Source of the DNA: Syntrophaceae bacterium UBA6078
GTDB taxonomy: Bacteria > Desulfobacterota > Syntrophia > Syntrophales > UBA2210
Direction: 5' to 3'
DNA: 64,000 nucleotides
NCBI GenBank assembly: GCA_002428735.1
Contig: DIXO01000050.1
Span: 8,571-72,570, forward strand
Shown here: piece by piece, positions 7,481 through 16,313 of the stretch
Position numbering within the stretch: the first letter of the stretch is position 1
How the letters are laid out: each line of letters opens with the position of its first letter
The notes under the pieces: model-generated
Told to the model about the DNA's origin: nothing
The model's database searches: none
What the model saw: the letters and a program-made list of their open reading frames with translations, nothing else
Position numbers and translations under genes: made by a program

Positions 7481-10066
7481 TTACTGTTTGACGACAATGT
7501 TGACCAGTTTTTTCGGGACGTAAATCTCCTTGATTACCTGCCTGTCCCCGACAAACTGTCTGATCTTCTGGTCATTGAGGGCGAGCCCCTTGATCGTTTC
7601 GTCGGATTCGGACGCGGCGACCTGAATCCTGCTCCGCACCTTCCCGTTGACCTGAACAACGATGGTAATTTCTTCCTCCGCGGCAACCGTAGCGTCAAAT
7701 GAAGGCCAGGGGGCCTCTGAAAGCCGCTGCTTCCCGCCGATCATTCCCCACAGTTCTTCCGTTATGTGCGGAACGATGGGCGCGAGAAGGATGATGACAT
7801 TCTCAACCGTTTCCCGTATCACGGAGAGGAATTTCGCGTCCTCCGCCTCCGGGCGTCGCGTCTGGTAGAGGGCGTTCACCAGTTCCATCACCGCGCTGAT
7901 CGCTGTGTTGAAGTGGAAGCGCTCCTCGATATCGATCGTCACCTTCTTGATGGTCTGGTGCGTTTTCTTTCGCAAGATCTTGATGTCGCCGTCGAGTTCC
8001 TCCCTGCCGTCGAAAGGAGCCACATTTTGTATGTCATCGAGATACTCCATAACGATACGCCACACCCGGCCAAGGAAGCGAAAGGAACCATCAACCCCCT
8101 GGTCGCTCCATTCCAGATCCCTCTCGGGGGGCGCCGCGAAGAGACAGAACATCCGCGCCGTGTCCGCGCCGTACTCGTCGATGATATAGTTGGGATCGAC
8201 CACGTTCTTCAACGATTTGGACATCTTTTCCGTCTTGCCGATCGTCACCTCGCGGTCGCAGCGCACGCATTTCCCGTTTCTCACCTCTTCGGGGAAGAGA
8301 TACCCATGCTCCCGGCACCGCGCCGTCTCCTTGCAGACCATCCCCTGGGTCAGCAGGTTGGTGAAGGGTTCGTCCACGCCGAGGACGCCGAAATCCCGGA
8401 GCATCTTCGTATAAAACCGCGCGTACAGGAGGTGCATGATCGCGTGCTCAATCCCGCCGATGTACTGATCAACGGGGAGCCAGTAGTCCACCTTCTGCCG
8501 GTCGAGCCCCGGCTTGCTGTCATGGTGCGCTGAGCAGAACCGGGCGAAGTACCACGAAGACTCGACAAAGGTGTCCATGGTGTCCGTCTCGCGCCTGGCC
8601 GGCCCCCCGCAGTTTGGGCAGGAAACATTCACGAAGGAGGCAACCCGTGCAAGGGGAGATTCCCCCTCTCCCGTCAATGCCACGTCCGTGGGGAGGATAA
8701 CGGGAAGATCCGCTTCCGGCACGGGGACAACTCCGCATTTCTCGCAGGTGATCATGGGGATGGGCGCCCCCCAGTAGCGCTGCCGTGATATCCCCCAGTC
8801 GCGGAGGCGGTACTCGATCGTCTTTCTCCCTCTTCCGATCGATTCGAGATATTCCGCAATATCCTCAAGGGCCTGCAGGTTCTTCATACCGTCGAATCTG
8901 CCCGAATTGACGAGGATCCCCTCGTCCACATAGGCCTCGGTCATCGTCGCCGCGTCCAGCGGATTCTCGGGATTCTGAATGACCACGATTTTCTGGAGTC
9001 CGTATTTCTCGGCGAATTCGAAATCGCGCTGATCGTGGGTGGGAACGGCCATGACACAACCTGTCCCATAATCAGCCAGAACGAAATTCGCGGCGTAGAT
9101 CGGCATCCGCTTATTGGTCACCGGGTTGAGGCAGTAGGCGTCGAGAAAAACACCTTCTTTTTCATAGTAATCGGAGGTCCGCATCATCCGGTCCTGCTTC
9201 TTGACCCGCTCGACGAAGTCACGGACATCCTGTTCAACGGATTTTCCCGCCGCGAGTTTCATCACCAGCGGATGCTCTGCCGCAATGAGCATGAAGGTGG
9301 CACCGAATATCGTATCCTGCCGTGTGGTAAAGACCTTGATCACGTCATCGGAATCGGCCATGGGGAAGACGAGCTCACACCCGTGACTCTTGCCGATCCA
9401 GTTTCGCTGCATGGTGAGGACGCGCTCCGGCCAGCCGGGCAGCTTATCGCAATAATCCAGGAGTTCCTCCACGTAGGCGGTAATGCGGAAAAACCACTGA
9501 TCGAAGTATTGTTCAGTGACTTCGCTGCCGCACCGCCAGCAGAGTCCCGCCTCCACCTGCTCGTTCGCCAGAACCGTCTTGCAGGCGGGGCACCAGTTGA
9601 CGGAACCTCCCTTCTTATAGGCAAGGCCCTTCTCGTACATCCAGAGGAAAAAGAGCTGCTCCCACCGGTAATACGCCGGTTCGCAGGTGGATAACTCCCG
9701 GTTCCAGTCGTAGCTGAATCCCATCCGCTTGAGCTGCTTCTTCATGGAATCGATATTCTCATTGGTCCACTTCGCCGGGGGGATTCCGTGCTGGATGGCG
9801 GCGTTCTCCGCCGGCATGCCGAAGGAATCCCATCCGATGGGATGGAGGACGTTATATCCCCGCATCTTCTTGTACCGCGCGACCACATCGCCGATGGTAT
9901 AGTTTCTCACGTGCCCCATATGAATCCGTCCGGAAGGATAGGGAAACATCTCGAGGAGGTAATATTTCTTCTTCGTCCCGTCCTCATCCACGGCGAAGGT
10001 CTGTTCACGCTCCCAGAGCTTCTGCCATTTCTCCTCTATCTTCGACGGGTTATACTTTCTCTGCAT
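7481..10066 (-). CDS. leuS: Leucine--tRNA ligase
   Basis: The 861-residue class I aminoacyl-tRNA synthetase has the HIGH motif as HMGH (residues 49-52), the KMSKS loop near residue 614, a zinc-type insert (CPACKTVLANEQV, about residue 159) and the CP1 editing domain between them. It also has the internal SWYFARF motif and a C-terminal anticodon-binding region. Length matches bacterial LeuRS. It charges tRNA-Leu with leucine. It is divergent from gmhA and leads a leuS-lptE unit. The ATG start fits the conserved N-terminus (YNPSKIEEKWQ). Confidence 0.98.
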   Translation of the reverse strand: MQRKYNPSKIEEKWQKLWEREQTFAVDEDGTKKKYYLLEMFPYPSGRIHMGHVRNYTIGDVVARYKKMRGYNVLHPIGWDSFGMPAENAAIQHGIPPAKWTNENIDSMKKQLKRMGFSYDWNRELSTCEPAYYRWEQLFFLWMYEKGLAYKKGGSVNWCPACKTVLANEQVEAGLCWRCGSEVTEQYFDQWFFRITAYVEELLDYCDKLPGWPERVLTMQRNWIGKSHGCELVFPMADSDDVIKVFTTRQDTIFGATFMLIAAEHPLVMKLAAGKSVEQDVRDFVERVKKQDRMMRTSDYYEKEGVFLDAYCLNPVTNKRMPIYAANFVLADYGTGCVMAVPTHDQRDFEFAEKYGLQKIVVIQNPENPLDAATMTEAYVDEGILVNSGRFDGMKNLQALEDIAEYLESIGRGRKTIEYRLRDWGISRQRYWGAPIPMITCEKCGVVPVPEADLPVILPTDVALTGEGESPLARVASFVNVSCPNCGGPARRETDTMDTFVESSWYFARFCSAHHDSKPGLDRQKVDYWLPVDQYIGGIEHAIMHLLYARFYTKMLRDFGVLGVDEPFTNLLTQGMVCKETARCREHGYLFPEEVRNGKCVRCDREVTIGKTEKMSKSLKNVVDPNYIIDEYGADTARMFCLFAAPPERDLEWSDQGVDGSFRFLGRVWRIVMEYLDDIQNVAPFDGREELDGDIKILRKKTHQTIKKVTIDIEERFHFNTAISAVMELVNALYQTRRPEAEDAKFLSVIRETVENVIILLAPIVPHITEELWGMIGGKQRLSEAPWPSFDATVAAEEEITIVVQVNGKVRSRIQVAASESDETIKGLALNDQKIRQFVGDRQVIKEIYVPKKLVNIVVKQ

Positions 10067-10156
10067 GCCGTACTCCCTTACGCAATGTGGAAGGAACCTC
10101 TAGCATGTCTCGATGATTCTTTCAATCCCATTTTTCCAACTATTCACGCCCCTTCC

Positions 10157-10185
10157 TTGACATCCGGAGATGCGATAAATATATT
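10157..10185 (+). promoter_or_regulatory. Sigma-70 type promoter of the gmhA-grpE-dnaK operon
   Basis: A perfect TTGACA (10157-10162) and TATATT (10180-10185) are separated by 17 bp, 30 bp before the gmhA GTG start. No CIRCE element is visible nearby. Confidence 0.75.
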
Positions 10186-10215
10186 ACGAGGCAAGACGGA
10201 AACAGTGGAGAGAGA

Positions 10216-10809
10216 GTGGAAGATATTGAAGATATAATCATTCGTTCGTTTCGGGAAAGCAGCCGGGTGAAAGAGGTTTTCGCCAACGAAAATCTCTCAC
10301 GTCTTGTAAGGGTTGTCGATGTCATTACGAATTCCCTGAACGGGGGACACAAGGTTCTCCTCTTTGGAAACGGGGGGAGCGCCGCCGATGCACAGCACCT
10401 TGCGGCTGAATTCGTCAACCGGTTCCTGATTGAACGGCCGCCCCTCCCGGCGATTGCCCTGACCACGGATACTTCCGTAATAACGAGCATCGCCAATGAC
10501 TATGATTTTTCAGAGATATTTTCCAAACAGATACGGGCTATCGGGCGCGAAGGAGACGTGGCCTGGGGGATCAGCACCAGCGGTTCTTCGCCGAACGTGC
10601 TGAAGGCATTTCAGGCAGCGGCAAAGATCGGGATGACCACGATCGCCTTTACGGGCAGGGACGGAGGCAAGACGGCGGGCATGGTGGATATATGCCTCAA
10701 CGTTACTTCCGGCAGCACGCCCCGCATCCAGGAGGCGCACATTACGGCGGGGCACGTTATCTGCGAAATGGTTGACTACCGGCTTTTCAAGAAACCGGGG
10801 AAAGAATAA
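10216..10809 (+). CDS. gmhA: Phosphoheptose isomerase (sedoheptulose 7-phosphate isomerase)
   Basis: The 197-residue single SIS-domain protein carries the GmhA blocks LLFGNGGSAADAQHLAAEFVNRF (residues about 50-72), GISTSGSSPNVLKA and RIQEAHITAGHVICE near the end, where the catalytic Glu and His lie. It converts sedoheptulose 7-phosphate to D-glycero-D-manno-heptose 7-phosphate for the LPS inner core. The start is GTG at 10216, with GGAGAGAG immediately upstream. grpE follows after 17 bp, so LPS heptose synthesis and the Hsp70 system share a transcript here. Confidence 0.96.
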   Translation: MEDIEDIIIRSFRESSRVKEVFANENLSRLVRVVDVITNSLNGGHKVLLFGNGGSAADAQHLAAEFVNRFLIERPPLPAIALTTDTSVITSIANDYDFSEIFSKQIRAIGREGDVAWGISTSGSSPNVLKAFQAAAKIGMTTIAFTGRDGGKTAGMVDICLNVTSGSTPRIQEAHITAGHVICEMVDYRLFKKPGKE

Positions 10810-10826
10810 GGGATACACGGGAGATC

Positions 10827-11402
10827 ATGGTAGACGGAACGAGCGAAGACAGGAACCAGCATCACGATGAACAGGACGGCGGTGAAAAGCGGGAGACCGC
10901 TCACGCCAAATCGGCTTCGAAAAGGGATCTGGCGGCACGCCTGGAAAAGGCCGAGAAAGAGGCTGCCGAAAACTACGACCGGTATCTGCGCGCCGTCGCC
11001 GAACTGGAAAATTACAAGAAACGCTCTGTTCGCGAGAAGGCTGACACGATCCGATACGGCACTGAGAATCTGCTCCGGGATATCCTGCCCCTCATGGACA
11101 GCATTGACCGGGCGATGGTTCATGCCTGCAATTCCGATGATTTCGAAGCCTTCCGCAAAGGGCTCGATATGCTGCGACAGCAACTGATAAGCTGTTTGGC
11201 AAAACACGGCGTCGAGCAGATAGAGGCGGTGGGCAAGGAATTCGATCCAAACTTTCATGAGGCGATGATGCAGGTGGAAGGGGAGAAAGAACGGCACAAC
11301 ACGGTTGCTGAAGAATTTGAAACGGGATACCTCTTGAATGGCAGGCTGCTCCGGCCATCAAAGGTATCCGTCCTGAAACATACAGATACAGAGAAACTTT
11401 AA
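10827..11402 (+). CDS. grpE: Nucleotide exchange factor GrpE
   Basis: This 191-residue protein has a charged, disordered N-terminus, a long coiled coil (about residues 35-90, containing YLRAVAELENYKKR) and the C-terminal beta domain with GVEQIEAVGKEFDPNFHEAMM. It accelerates ADP release from DnaK. It lies 23 bp upstream of dnaK on the same strand. GGGAG directly precedes the ATG. No hrcA gene precedes it, so the HrcA/CIRCE system common elsewhere is not apparent here. Confidence 0.97.
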   Translation: MVDGTSEDRNQHHDEQDGGEKRETAHAKSASKRDLAARLEKAEKEAAENYDRYLRAVAELENYKKRSVREKADTIRYGTENLLRDILPLMDSIDRAMVHACNSDDFEAFRKGLDMLRQQLISCLAKHGVEQIEAVGKEFDPNFHEAMMQVEGEKERHNTVAEEFETGYLLNGRLLRPSKVSVLKHTDTEKL

Positions 11403-11425
11403 TTAACTGAGGAGGACTCATTACA

Positions 11426-13342
11426 ATGGGAAAGATTATAGGAATCGATCTGGGAACGACAAACTCGTGCGTTGCCGTTATGGAGGGGAACGACCCGGTC
11501 GTCATAGCAAACCAGGAGGGGAACCGCACCACGCCGTCGGTAATCGCCTTCACTGAAGGCGGTGAACGCCTGGTCGGTCAGGCCGCCAGGCGGCAAGCCA
11601 TCACCAACCCGGAGAATACCGTCTACGCGGTCAAGAGGTTGATCGGGCGTAAATTCTCGTCGAAAGAGGTCCAGTACGACATCACCATCAGCCCCTTCAA
11701 GATTACGGAGGCGAAGAACGGCGATGCCCAGGTGACCGTCAGAGGGAAGAACTACAGCACGCCGGAGATATCCTCCATGGTGCTCACCAAGATGAAGCAG
11801 ACCGCCGAAGACTACCTGGGAGAAAAGATGACCGACGCGGTTATCACGGTTCCCGCATACTTCAACGACTCGCAGCGGCAGGCGACGAAGGACGCCGGAA
11901 AGATTGCGGGACTCAACGTCCTGCGTATCATCAACGAACCGACAGCCGCGGCCCTTGCCTACGGTCTCGACAAGAAAAACGACGAGAAGATCGCCGTCTT
12001 CGATCTTGGCGGCGGGACATTCGATATATCCATCCTGGAACTGGGGGGAGGCGTCTTCGAGGTGAAGTCGACCAACGGCGACACCCACCTGGGAGGAGAG
12101 GACTTCGACCAGAAACTGATCGACTATATCGCCGACGAGTTCAAGAAGGACCAGGGGATCGACCTGAGAAAAGACAAAATGGCCCTCCAGCGTATCAAGG
12201 AGGCAGCGGAGAAGGCGAAGATGGAACTCTCCACTTCCATGGAGACCGACATCAATCTCCCCTTCGTCACAGCCGACGCGTCGGGCCCCAAACATCTCAA
12301 TATGAAACTGACGCGGGCCAAACTGGAAATGCTCGTCTCCGATCTGATCGACAAACTCGAGGGACCCTGCAAAGTGGCACTGAAGGATTCCGGGCTGAAG
12401 GCGTCGGATATCGGGGAAGTAGTCCTCGTCGGCGGGATGACCCGGATGCCGCGGGTACAGCAGAAGGTCAAGGAGATCTTCGGCAAGGAACCCCACAAAG
12501 GGGTTAATCCCGATGAGGTTGTCGCCATCGGAGCCGCCATCCAGGGTGGCGTCCTGGCCGGCGATGTCAAGGATGTCCTCCTCCTCGATGTGACTCCGCT
12601 CTCCCTCGGAATCGAGACACTGGGAGGGGTCATGACGAAGCTGATCGAGAAGAACGCCACCATCCCGACGAAAAAGAGCCAGATATTCTCCACGGCAGCG
12701 GATAATCAGCCGGCGGTGAGCATCCACGTTCTCCAGGGGGAGCGCTCCATGGCTGCGGACAACCGAACACTGGGGAGATTCGAACTGACCGGTATTCCGC
12801 CTGCGCCACGCGGCCTGCCCCAGATCGAGGTCACCTTCGATATCGACGCCAACGGGATCGTTCACGTATCGGCGAAAGACCTCGGCACGGGGAAAGAGCA
12901 GAGCATCAAGATCACCGCGTCGAGCGGCCTCTCCGAGGAAGAGATCGACAAACTGGTCAAGGATGCAGAGGCCCACGGCGAAGAAGATAAGAAGAAGAAA
13001 GAACTGATCGAACTGAAGAATCAGGCCGACTCGATGATATACAGCACCGAGAAAAACCTGAAAGAAATGGGAGATCAGATAGACGCCAATCAGAAATCCC
13101 GGATAGAAGACTCAATCGCCAAACTCAAGAAGGCCATGGAGGGGGATGATATCGACGCCATAAAGGCTGCTCAGGAAGAAGCGACTCAGGCATCGCACAA
13201 ACTGGCGGAGGCCATGTACGCGAAGGCGACCGCCAAGGAACAGGCTGCTGCCGGGGGCGCTTCTGAAGAAGCCACCCCGAGCGGATCGGCAAAGGCCGAC
13301 GATGACGTGGTCGATGCCGATTTTGAAGAGGTCGATAAATAG
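11426..13342 (+). CDS. dnaK: Molecular chaperone DnaK (Hsp70)
   Basis: The 638-residue protein has the full Hsp70 layout: an N-terminal ATPase domain with GIDLGTTNSCVAVMEG, VPAYFNDSQRQATKDAG and IAVFDLGGGTFDIS; the linker and substrate-binding domain with VLLLDVTPLSLGIETLGG; a helical lid; and a C-terminus ending DDVVDADFEEVDK, the usual DnaK tail. It follows grpE in an operon. No dnaJ lies downstream; the only DnaJ in the window is about 38 kb away inside the putative island. Confidence 0.99.
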   Translation: MGKIIGIDLGTTNSCVAVMEGNDPVVIANQEGNRTTPSVIAFTEGGERLVGQAARRQAITNPENTVYAVKRLIGRKFSSKEVQYDITISPFKITEAKNGDAQVTVRGKNYSTPEISSMVLTKMKQTAEDYLGEKMTDAVITVPAYFNDSQRQATKDAGKIAGLNVLRIINEPTAAALAYGLDKKNDEKIAVFDLGGGTFDISILELGGGVFEVKSTNGDTHLGGEDFDQKLIDYIADEFKKDQGIDLRKDKMALQRIKEAAEKAKMELSTSMETDINLPFVTADASGPKHLNMKLTRAKLEMLVSDLIDKLEGPCKVALKDSGLKASDIGEVVLVGGMTRMPRVQQKVKEIFGKEPHKGVNPDEVVAIGAAIQGGVLAGDVKDVLLLDVTPLSLGIETLGGVMTKLIEKNATIPTKKSQIFSTAADNQPAVSIHVLQGERSMAADNRTLGRFELTGIPPAPRGLPQIEVTFDIDANGIVHVSAKDLGTGKEQSIKITASSGLSEEEIDKLVKDAEAHGEEDKKKKELIELKNQADSMIYSTEKNLKEMGDQIDANQKSRIEDSIAKLKKAMEGDDIDAIKAAQEEATQASHKLAEAMYAKATAKEQAAAGGASEEATPSGSAKADDDVVDADFEEVDK

Positions 13343-13366
13343 TTAACCGTCATTTTCTGCCAGAGA

Positions 13367-13396
13367 CATGCCTCGGGGAAAAAATCCCGGGGCATG
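13367..13396 (+). terminator. Stem-loop after dnaK
   Basis: CATGCC at 13367-13372 and its complement before 13396 frame a GC-rich inverted repeat with an A-rich loop (CTCGGGG / CCCGGGG arms), 24 bp after the dnaK stop. There is no strong T-run, so termination is inferred from position and stem strength. Confidence 0.55.
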
Positions 13397-13585
13397 CCTT
13401 CCGGGTTCCGGCTTGACGCCAATCCGTTCTTTGTCATCCCTTATCCGGCCAGCACATCCCTCCTCACAGACAATATCCTCGTAACAGCTACTCACATCCC
13501 ATGTCTCCCCATCCTCTTTTCAGAACAGCCGGTTCCGGGTTTGTGCTCCGCGTCAGAGAAATCACCCTTCAAAGGAGAATAAGAC

Positions 13586-14053
13586 ATGAAGAATAAGAAA
13601 CTTGAGAGTCTCATAGACATTGCAATCGACAGAGAGATACAGGCCTGCAACTTTTATAAGGATTTGGCGGAGAGGTCCGGAGATCAAGCCGTCAAAGACA
13701 CCCTGATCTTTCTCGCGGGAGAGGAACAGAAGCACCGGGAATTTCTGGAAGGGTACCGCTCGGGCCTCTACGAATCTGAATCATTACGCCTCGCGGATGT
13801 CGTCGATTACAAGATAGCGGAGCACCTGGAGGAACCGGATCCGACGAAAGACATGAACAGCGCTGAGATGTATCTTGTCGCGGCGCATCGGGAACTTCAG
13901 TCCTACCATTTTTACCGGGCCCTCGCCGATTTGCATCCGGACAGCGAGGCCAGGACAATGCTCCTCAGGATAGCCAACGAGGAGATGAAACATAAGGAAA
14001 AGGTGGAATACCTGTACAGCAATACCGCCTTCCCGCAGACAGCGGGCGGCTGA
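13586..14053 (+). CDS. Ferritin-like (rubrerythrin-type) protein
   Basis: The 155-residue helical protein has two ExxH-type repeats of a ferritin-like di-iron site: DREIQACNFY and LAGEEQKHREFL in the first half, HRELQSYHFY and IANEEMKHKEKV in the second. It lacks the C-terminal rubredoxin domain of classical rubrerythrin. It is probably an iron-binding peroxide-scavenging or oxidative-stress protein in the cytoplasm. AAAGGAG precedes the ATG. It is followed 43 bp later by a superoxide-reductase-like secreted protein, which fits an oxygen-defence role. Confidence 0.88.
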   Translation: MKNKKLESLIDIAIDREIQACNFYKDLAERSGDQAVKDTLIFLAGEEQKHREFLEGYRSGLYESESLRLADVVDYKIAEHLEEPDPTKDMNSAEMYLVAAHRELQSYHFYRALADLHPDSEARTMLLRIANEEMKHKEKVEYLYSNTAFPQTAGG

Positions 14054-14096
14054 GAAAACCCACGAAGCACTGCACCCACAGAGAAAAGGAGACCCT

Positions 14097-14471
14097 ATGT
14101 CCAATAAAGAATCGATATTACAAAAGTATATCATCTGTCTTTTTCTCATCATTCCCGTCCTTTTGTGGTTCCCTGACGCTGCCCAAGCACACGGCCCAAA
14201 CGATGTGGCACTGGCATACAATGCAGATTCTCAGACACTGAACGTTACGATCTCCCATGCGGTATCAGACCCCCGGAGGCACTATGTCAGTACGGTAACC
14301 ATCACCAAAAACGGAGAAGCTGTCGCAGCCCATGAATACACCAGCCAGCCGGAGTCCGCGTCTTTCACGTATACCTATCCCTTAGAGGTAAAGACAGGGG
14401 ATGTGGTGGAGGTCAAGGCAGGTTGCAGTTATTACGGATCAAAGACAGAAAAGCTTGCCATCGGCAAATAG
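14097..14471 (+). CDS. Secreted superoxide-reductase-like (desulfoferrodoxin-fold) small protein
   Basis: A signal peptide (residues 1-31, ending AQA) is predicted to leave a mature protein that starts with His32. The mature part reads like a diverged desulfoferrodoxin iron domain: ISHAVSDPRRHYV (His54, His62) corresponds to the HPMxxxHYI iron-ligand block. A late Cys110 corresponds to the axial thiolate, but the following His of the CNxH motif is replaced (CSYY, Tyr113). Catalysis as a genuine superoxide reductase is therefore uncertain; a metal-binding or thiol role is possible. It sits between a ferritin-like protein and a b561-like membrane protein on the same strand. The family assignment is from motif comparison by eye. 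Confidence 0.6.
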   Translation: MSNKESILQKYIICLFLIIPVLLWFPDAAQAHGPNDVALAYNADSQTLNVTISHAVSDPRRHYVSTVTITKNGEAVAAHEYTSQPESASFTYTYPLEVKTGDVVEVKAGCSYYGSKTEKLAIGK

Positions 14472-14509
14472 TACCTGTTGTACGCTGAAGATACAAAGGA
14501 GCGTTTTGC

Positions 14510-14902
14510 ATGCTTGTCATTCACGCGGGGTTCATGATCGTGGCTTTCCTTGCAATGGCTTTCGGCATTGCTATTGCCATGTTCATGCGGGGCAGGACCT
14601 GGTGGCTTCAGGTTCATCGTCGCTGTGAAACAGTGGCACTTATCTGCGTGTTTCTCGGATTGGCGGCTGCCCTCTTCATGGTTTCCCGGCACGGGGGGCC
14701 CCATCTTTACATACCGCACGCGTGGCTGGGTCTTGCCGCGGGCATTGCCTTGGTGAGCACCTACCTGATCGGAAGGCTGCAGATGAAGACAGGGAGGGCG
14801 AGGATGCGGCCGCTACACCGGTGGGCCGGGCGCGTGGCCGTCGCGCTGCTGCTGCTCAACCTGCTGTCGGGACTATCCCTCATCGGGATCCTTCCGATCT
14901 AA
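14510..14902 (+). CDS. Four-helix membrane protein, cytochrome b561-like
   Basis: The 130-residue protein has four transmembrane helices (about residues 3-25, 40-60, 68-88, 105-127). Four histidines are placed near helix ends (His5, His36, His70, His103), as expected for two b-type hemes in a b561-like protein. It begins LVIHAGFMIVAF, similar to DUF4405/b561 proteins. It may carry electrons across the membrane to the neighbouring secreted redox protein. An RBS-like AAAGGAG lies 10 bp before the ATG. Heme binding is inferred, not shown. Confidence 0.6.
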   Translation: MLVIHAGFMIVAFLAMAFGIAIAMFMRGRTWWLQVHRRCETVALICVFLGLAAALFMVSRHGGPHLYIPHAWLGLAAGIALVSTYLIGRLQMKTGRARMRPLHRWAGRVAVALLLLNLLSGLSLIGILPI

Positions 14903-14997
14903 CCGGGGATGAGCCTCACGCGGGATGAAACACCGCTATTCCCCCATGGGACAGACCATGACAAACAACTGGCATGACGGATATAGGAGGAAAAACC

Positions 14998-15609
14998 ATG
15001 AATGTTCTAATCGTGTACTACTCGATGTACGGTCATGTCCATCGCCTCGCGCAGGCGGTGGCCGAGGGGGTGAAAGAGGTGGAGGGCGCCGAAGCGATCC
15101 TGCGGCGCGTCCCAGAAACGCTCCCGGAGGAGGTGCTCAAAAAAATGGGAGCCTTGGAGGTGCAGAAATCCCTGGCCTCCGTCCCGGTATGCCGGGTGGA
15201 CGAACTCGCCTCGGCCGACGCGATCATCTTCGGGACACCGACACGGTTCGGGAACATGTGCGGGCAGATGCGCCAATTTCTCGATGCGACGGGCGGCCTG
15301 TGGGCGAAAAGATCCCTCGTGGGGAAGGTGGGGAGCGTCTTTACCAGCACCGGTACTCAGCACGGGGGGCAGGAATCGACCCTTCTCAGTTTCCACATCA
15401 CCCTCCTCCATCAGGGGATGCTCGTTGCCGGGCTGCCTTACAGTTTTGAAGGCCAGTCGAGAACCGACGAGATAACCGGCTGTTCACCATACGGCGCTTC
15501 GACCATCGCGGGGAGCAGCGGGGAACGAACCCCGACGGAAAACGAACTGGCCGGCGCCCGCTTCCAGGGCCACTACGTGGCAGGCATCGCGTCAAAACTG
15601 GCGCAATAG
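14998..15609 (+). CDS. wrbA: NAD(P)H:quinone oxidoreductase, WrbA family
   Basis: The 203-residue flavodoxin-fold protein starts MNVLIVYYSMYGH, the phosphate-binding loop for FMN, and has IIFGTPTRFGNM, FTSTGTQHGGQE and SPYGASTIAG, all diagnostic for WrbA. It performs two-electron reduction of quinones, protecting against redox cycling. I placed the start at 14998, where AGGAGG lies about 8 bp upstream; an earlier ATG at 14974 adds a non-conserved extension. It continues the oxidative-stress theme of the preceding three genes. Confidence 0.95.
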   Translation: MNVLIVYYSMYGHVHRLAQAVAEGVKEVEGAEAILRRVPETLPEEVLKKMGALEVQKSLASVPVCRVDELASADAIIFGTPTRFGNMCGQMRQFLDATGGLWAKRSLVGKVGSVFTSTGTQHGGQESTLLSFHITLLHQGMLVAGLPYSFEGQSRTDEITGCSPYGASTIAGSSGERTPTENELAGARFQGHYVAGIASKLAQ

Positions 15610-15666
15610 GTCTCTGCTGTAGAAGAGCGCGAAAACCCGCTGTAACCATAGAAGGGAGACCGAGTC

Positions 15667-15978
15667 ATGAAAGAAACCTTGTTCTTTTTGGGAGCAATCC
15701 TGTTTTTTCCGGCAGGCGCCTTTGCCGACGTGAGAGACGGCGGGTGCTGGTACGGATGGGGACATATGATGGGCCCCGGTTTTGGAGGAATGATTATGTG
15801 GATACTGTTTCTTATCGCTATCATCCTGATTGTCTATGTCCTCGTGCGGGTGTCAAAAACAGGCGGTTTGGGCTCCTCGCCGCATGAAACACCGCTGGAC
15901 GTCATCAAGAAGCGATACGCGAAGGGCAAGATCACCAAGGATCAATTTGACGAAATGAAGAAGGATCTGGGGGAATGA
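15667..15978 (+). CDS. SHOCT domain membrane protein
   Basis: This 103-residue protein has an N-terminal signal or transmembrane segment, a second helix (MIMWILFLIAIILIVYVLV) and a C-terminal SHOCT motif (PLDVIKKRYAKGKITKDQFDEMKKDL). SHOCT is a short oligomerisation or lipid-association motif found at the C-terminus of many small membrane proteins. Function is unknown. The start is ATG at 15667 with GGGAG upstream. Confidence 0.85.
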   Translation: MKETLFFLGAILFFPAGAFADVRDGGCWYGWGHMMGPGFGGMIMWILFLIAIILIVYVLVRVSKTGGLGSSPHETPLDVIKKRYAKGKITKDQFDEMKKDLGE

Positions 15979-16073
15979 CGGCGCATCCCGCCTTCCACGA
16001 AGGCTCGGAACCGCGCAGAATCGACCAACCTATCCCGTGCCCCCAACCGGGCGCGGCTGAGGAGGTGTACGGC

Positions 16074-16295
16074 ATGGCTGATATACAGGTAGACGTGCGG
16101 GGAGAAACCTGCCCGGTGCCCCTGGTGGAGACCCGAAAGGCGCTCCGGAAGGCCTCGCCTGGGGATACCGTGGAGATCATCGGGACGCACCCCGCTTCCA
16201 AAAAAGAGATACCCATGGCCCTGAAGGCGCTGGGACTGAAACTGGTGGATATACAGGAAGAGGGGGACGTGTGGACAATCAGGATCGGGATCTGA
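16074..16295 (+). CDS. tusA: Sulfur carrier protein, TusA family
   Basis: The 73-residue protein MADIQVDVRGETCPVPLVET shows the CPxP motif with the sulfur-accepting Cys of TusA/SirA/YeeD proteins, then the conserved SPGDTVEII stretch. The start at 16074 is set by GAGGAGG at 16059-16065; upstream in-frame codons give only unconserved sequence. It should relay persulfide sulfur. Directly following genes encode a DsrE-like protein, a cysteine desulfurase and an IscU scaffold, consistent with a sulfur-trafficking operon. Confidence 0.92.
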   Translation: MADIQVDVRGETCPVPLVETRKALRKASPGDTVEIIGTHPASKKEIPMALKALGLKLVDIQEEGDVWTIRIGI

Positions 16296-16313
16296 CGGAA
16301 AGGTGGTGCAAGG

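Noticed and set aside
11399..12976. 525-codon minus-strand open frame across dnaK
   Set aside because: dnaK is unambiguous on the other strand; the antisense product has no domain and no ribosome site.
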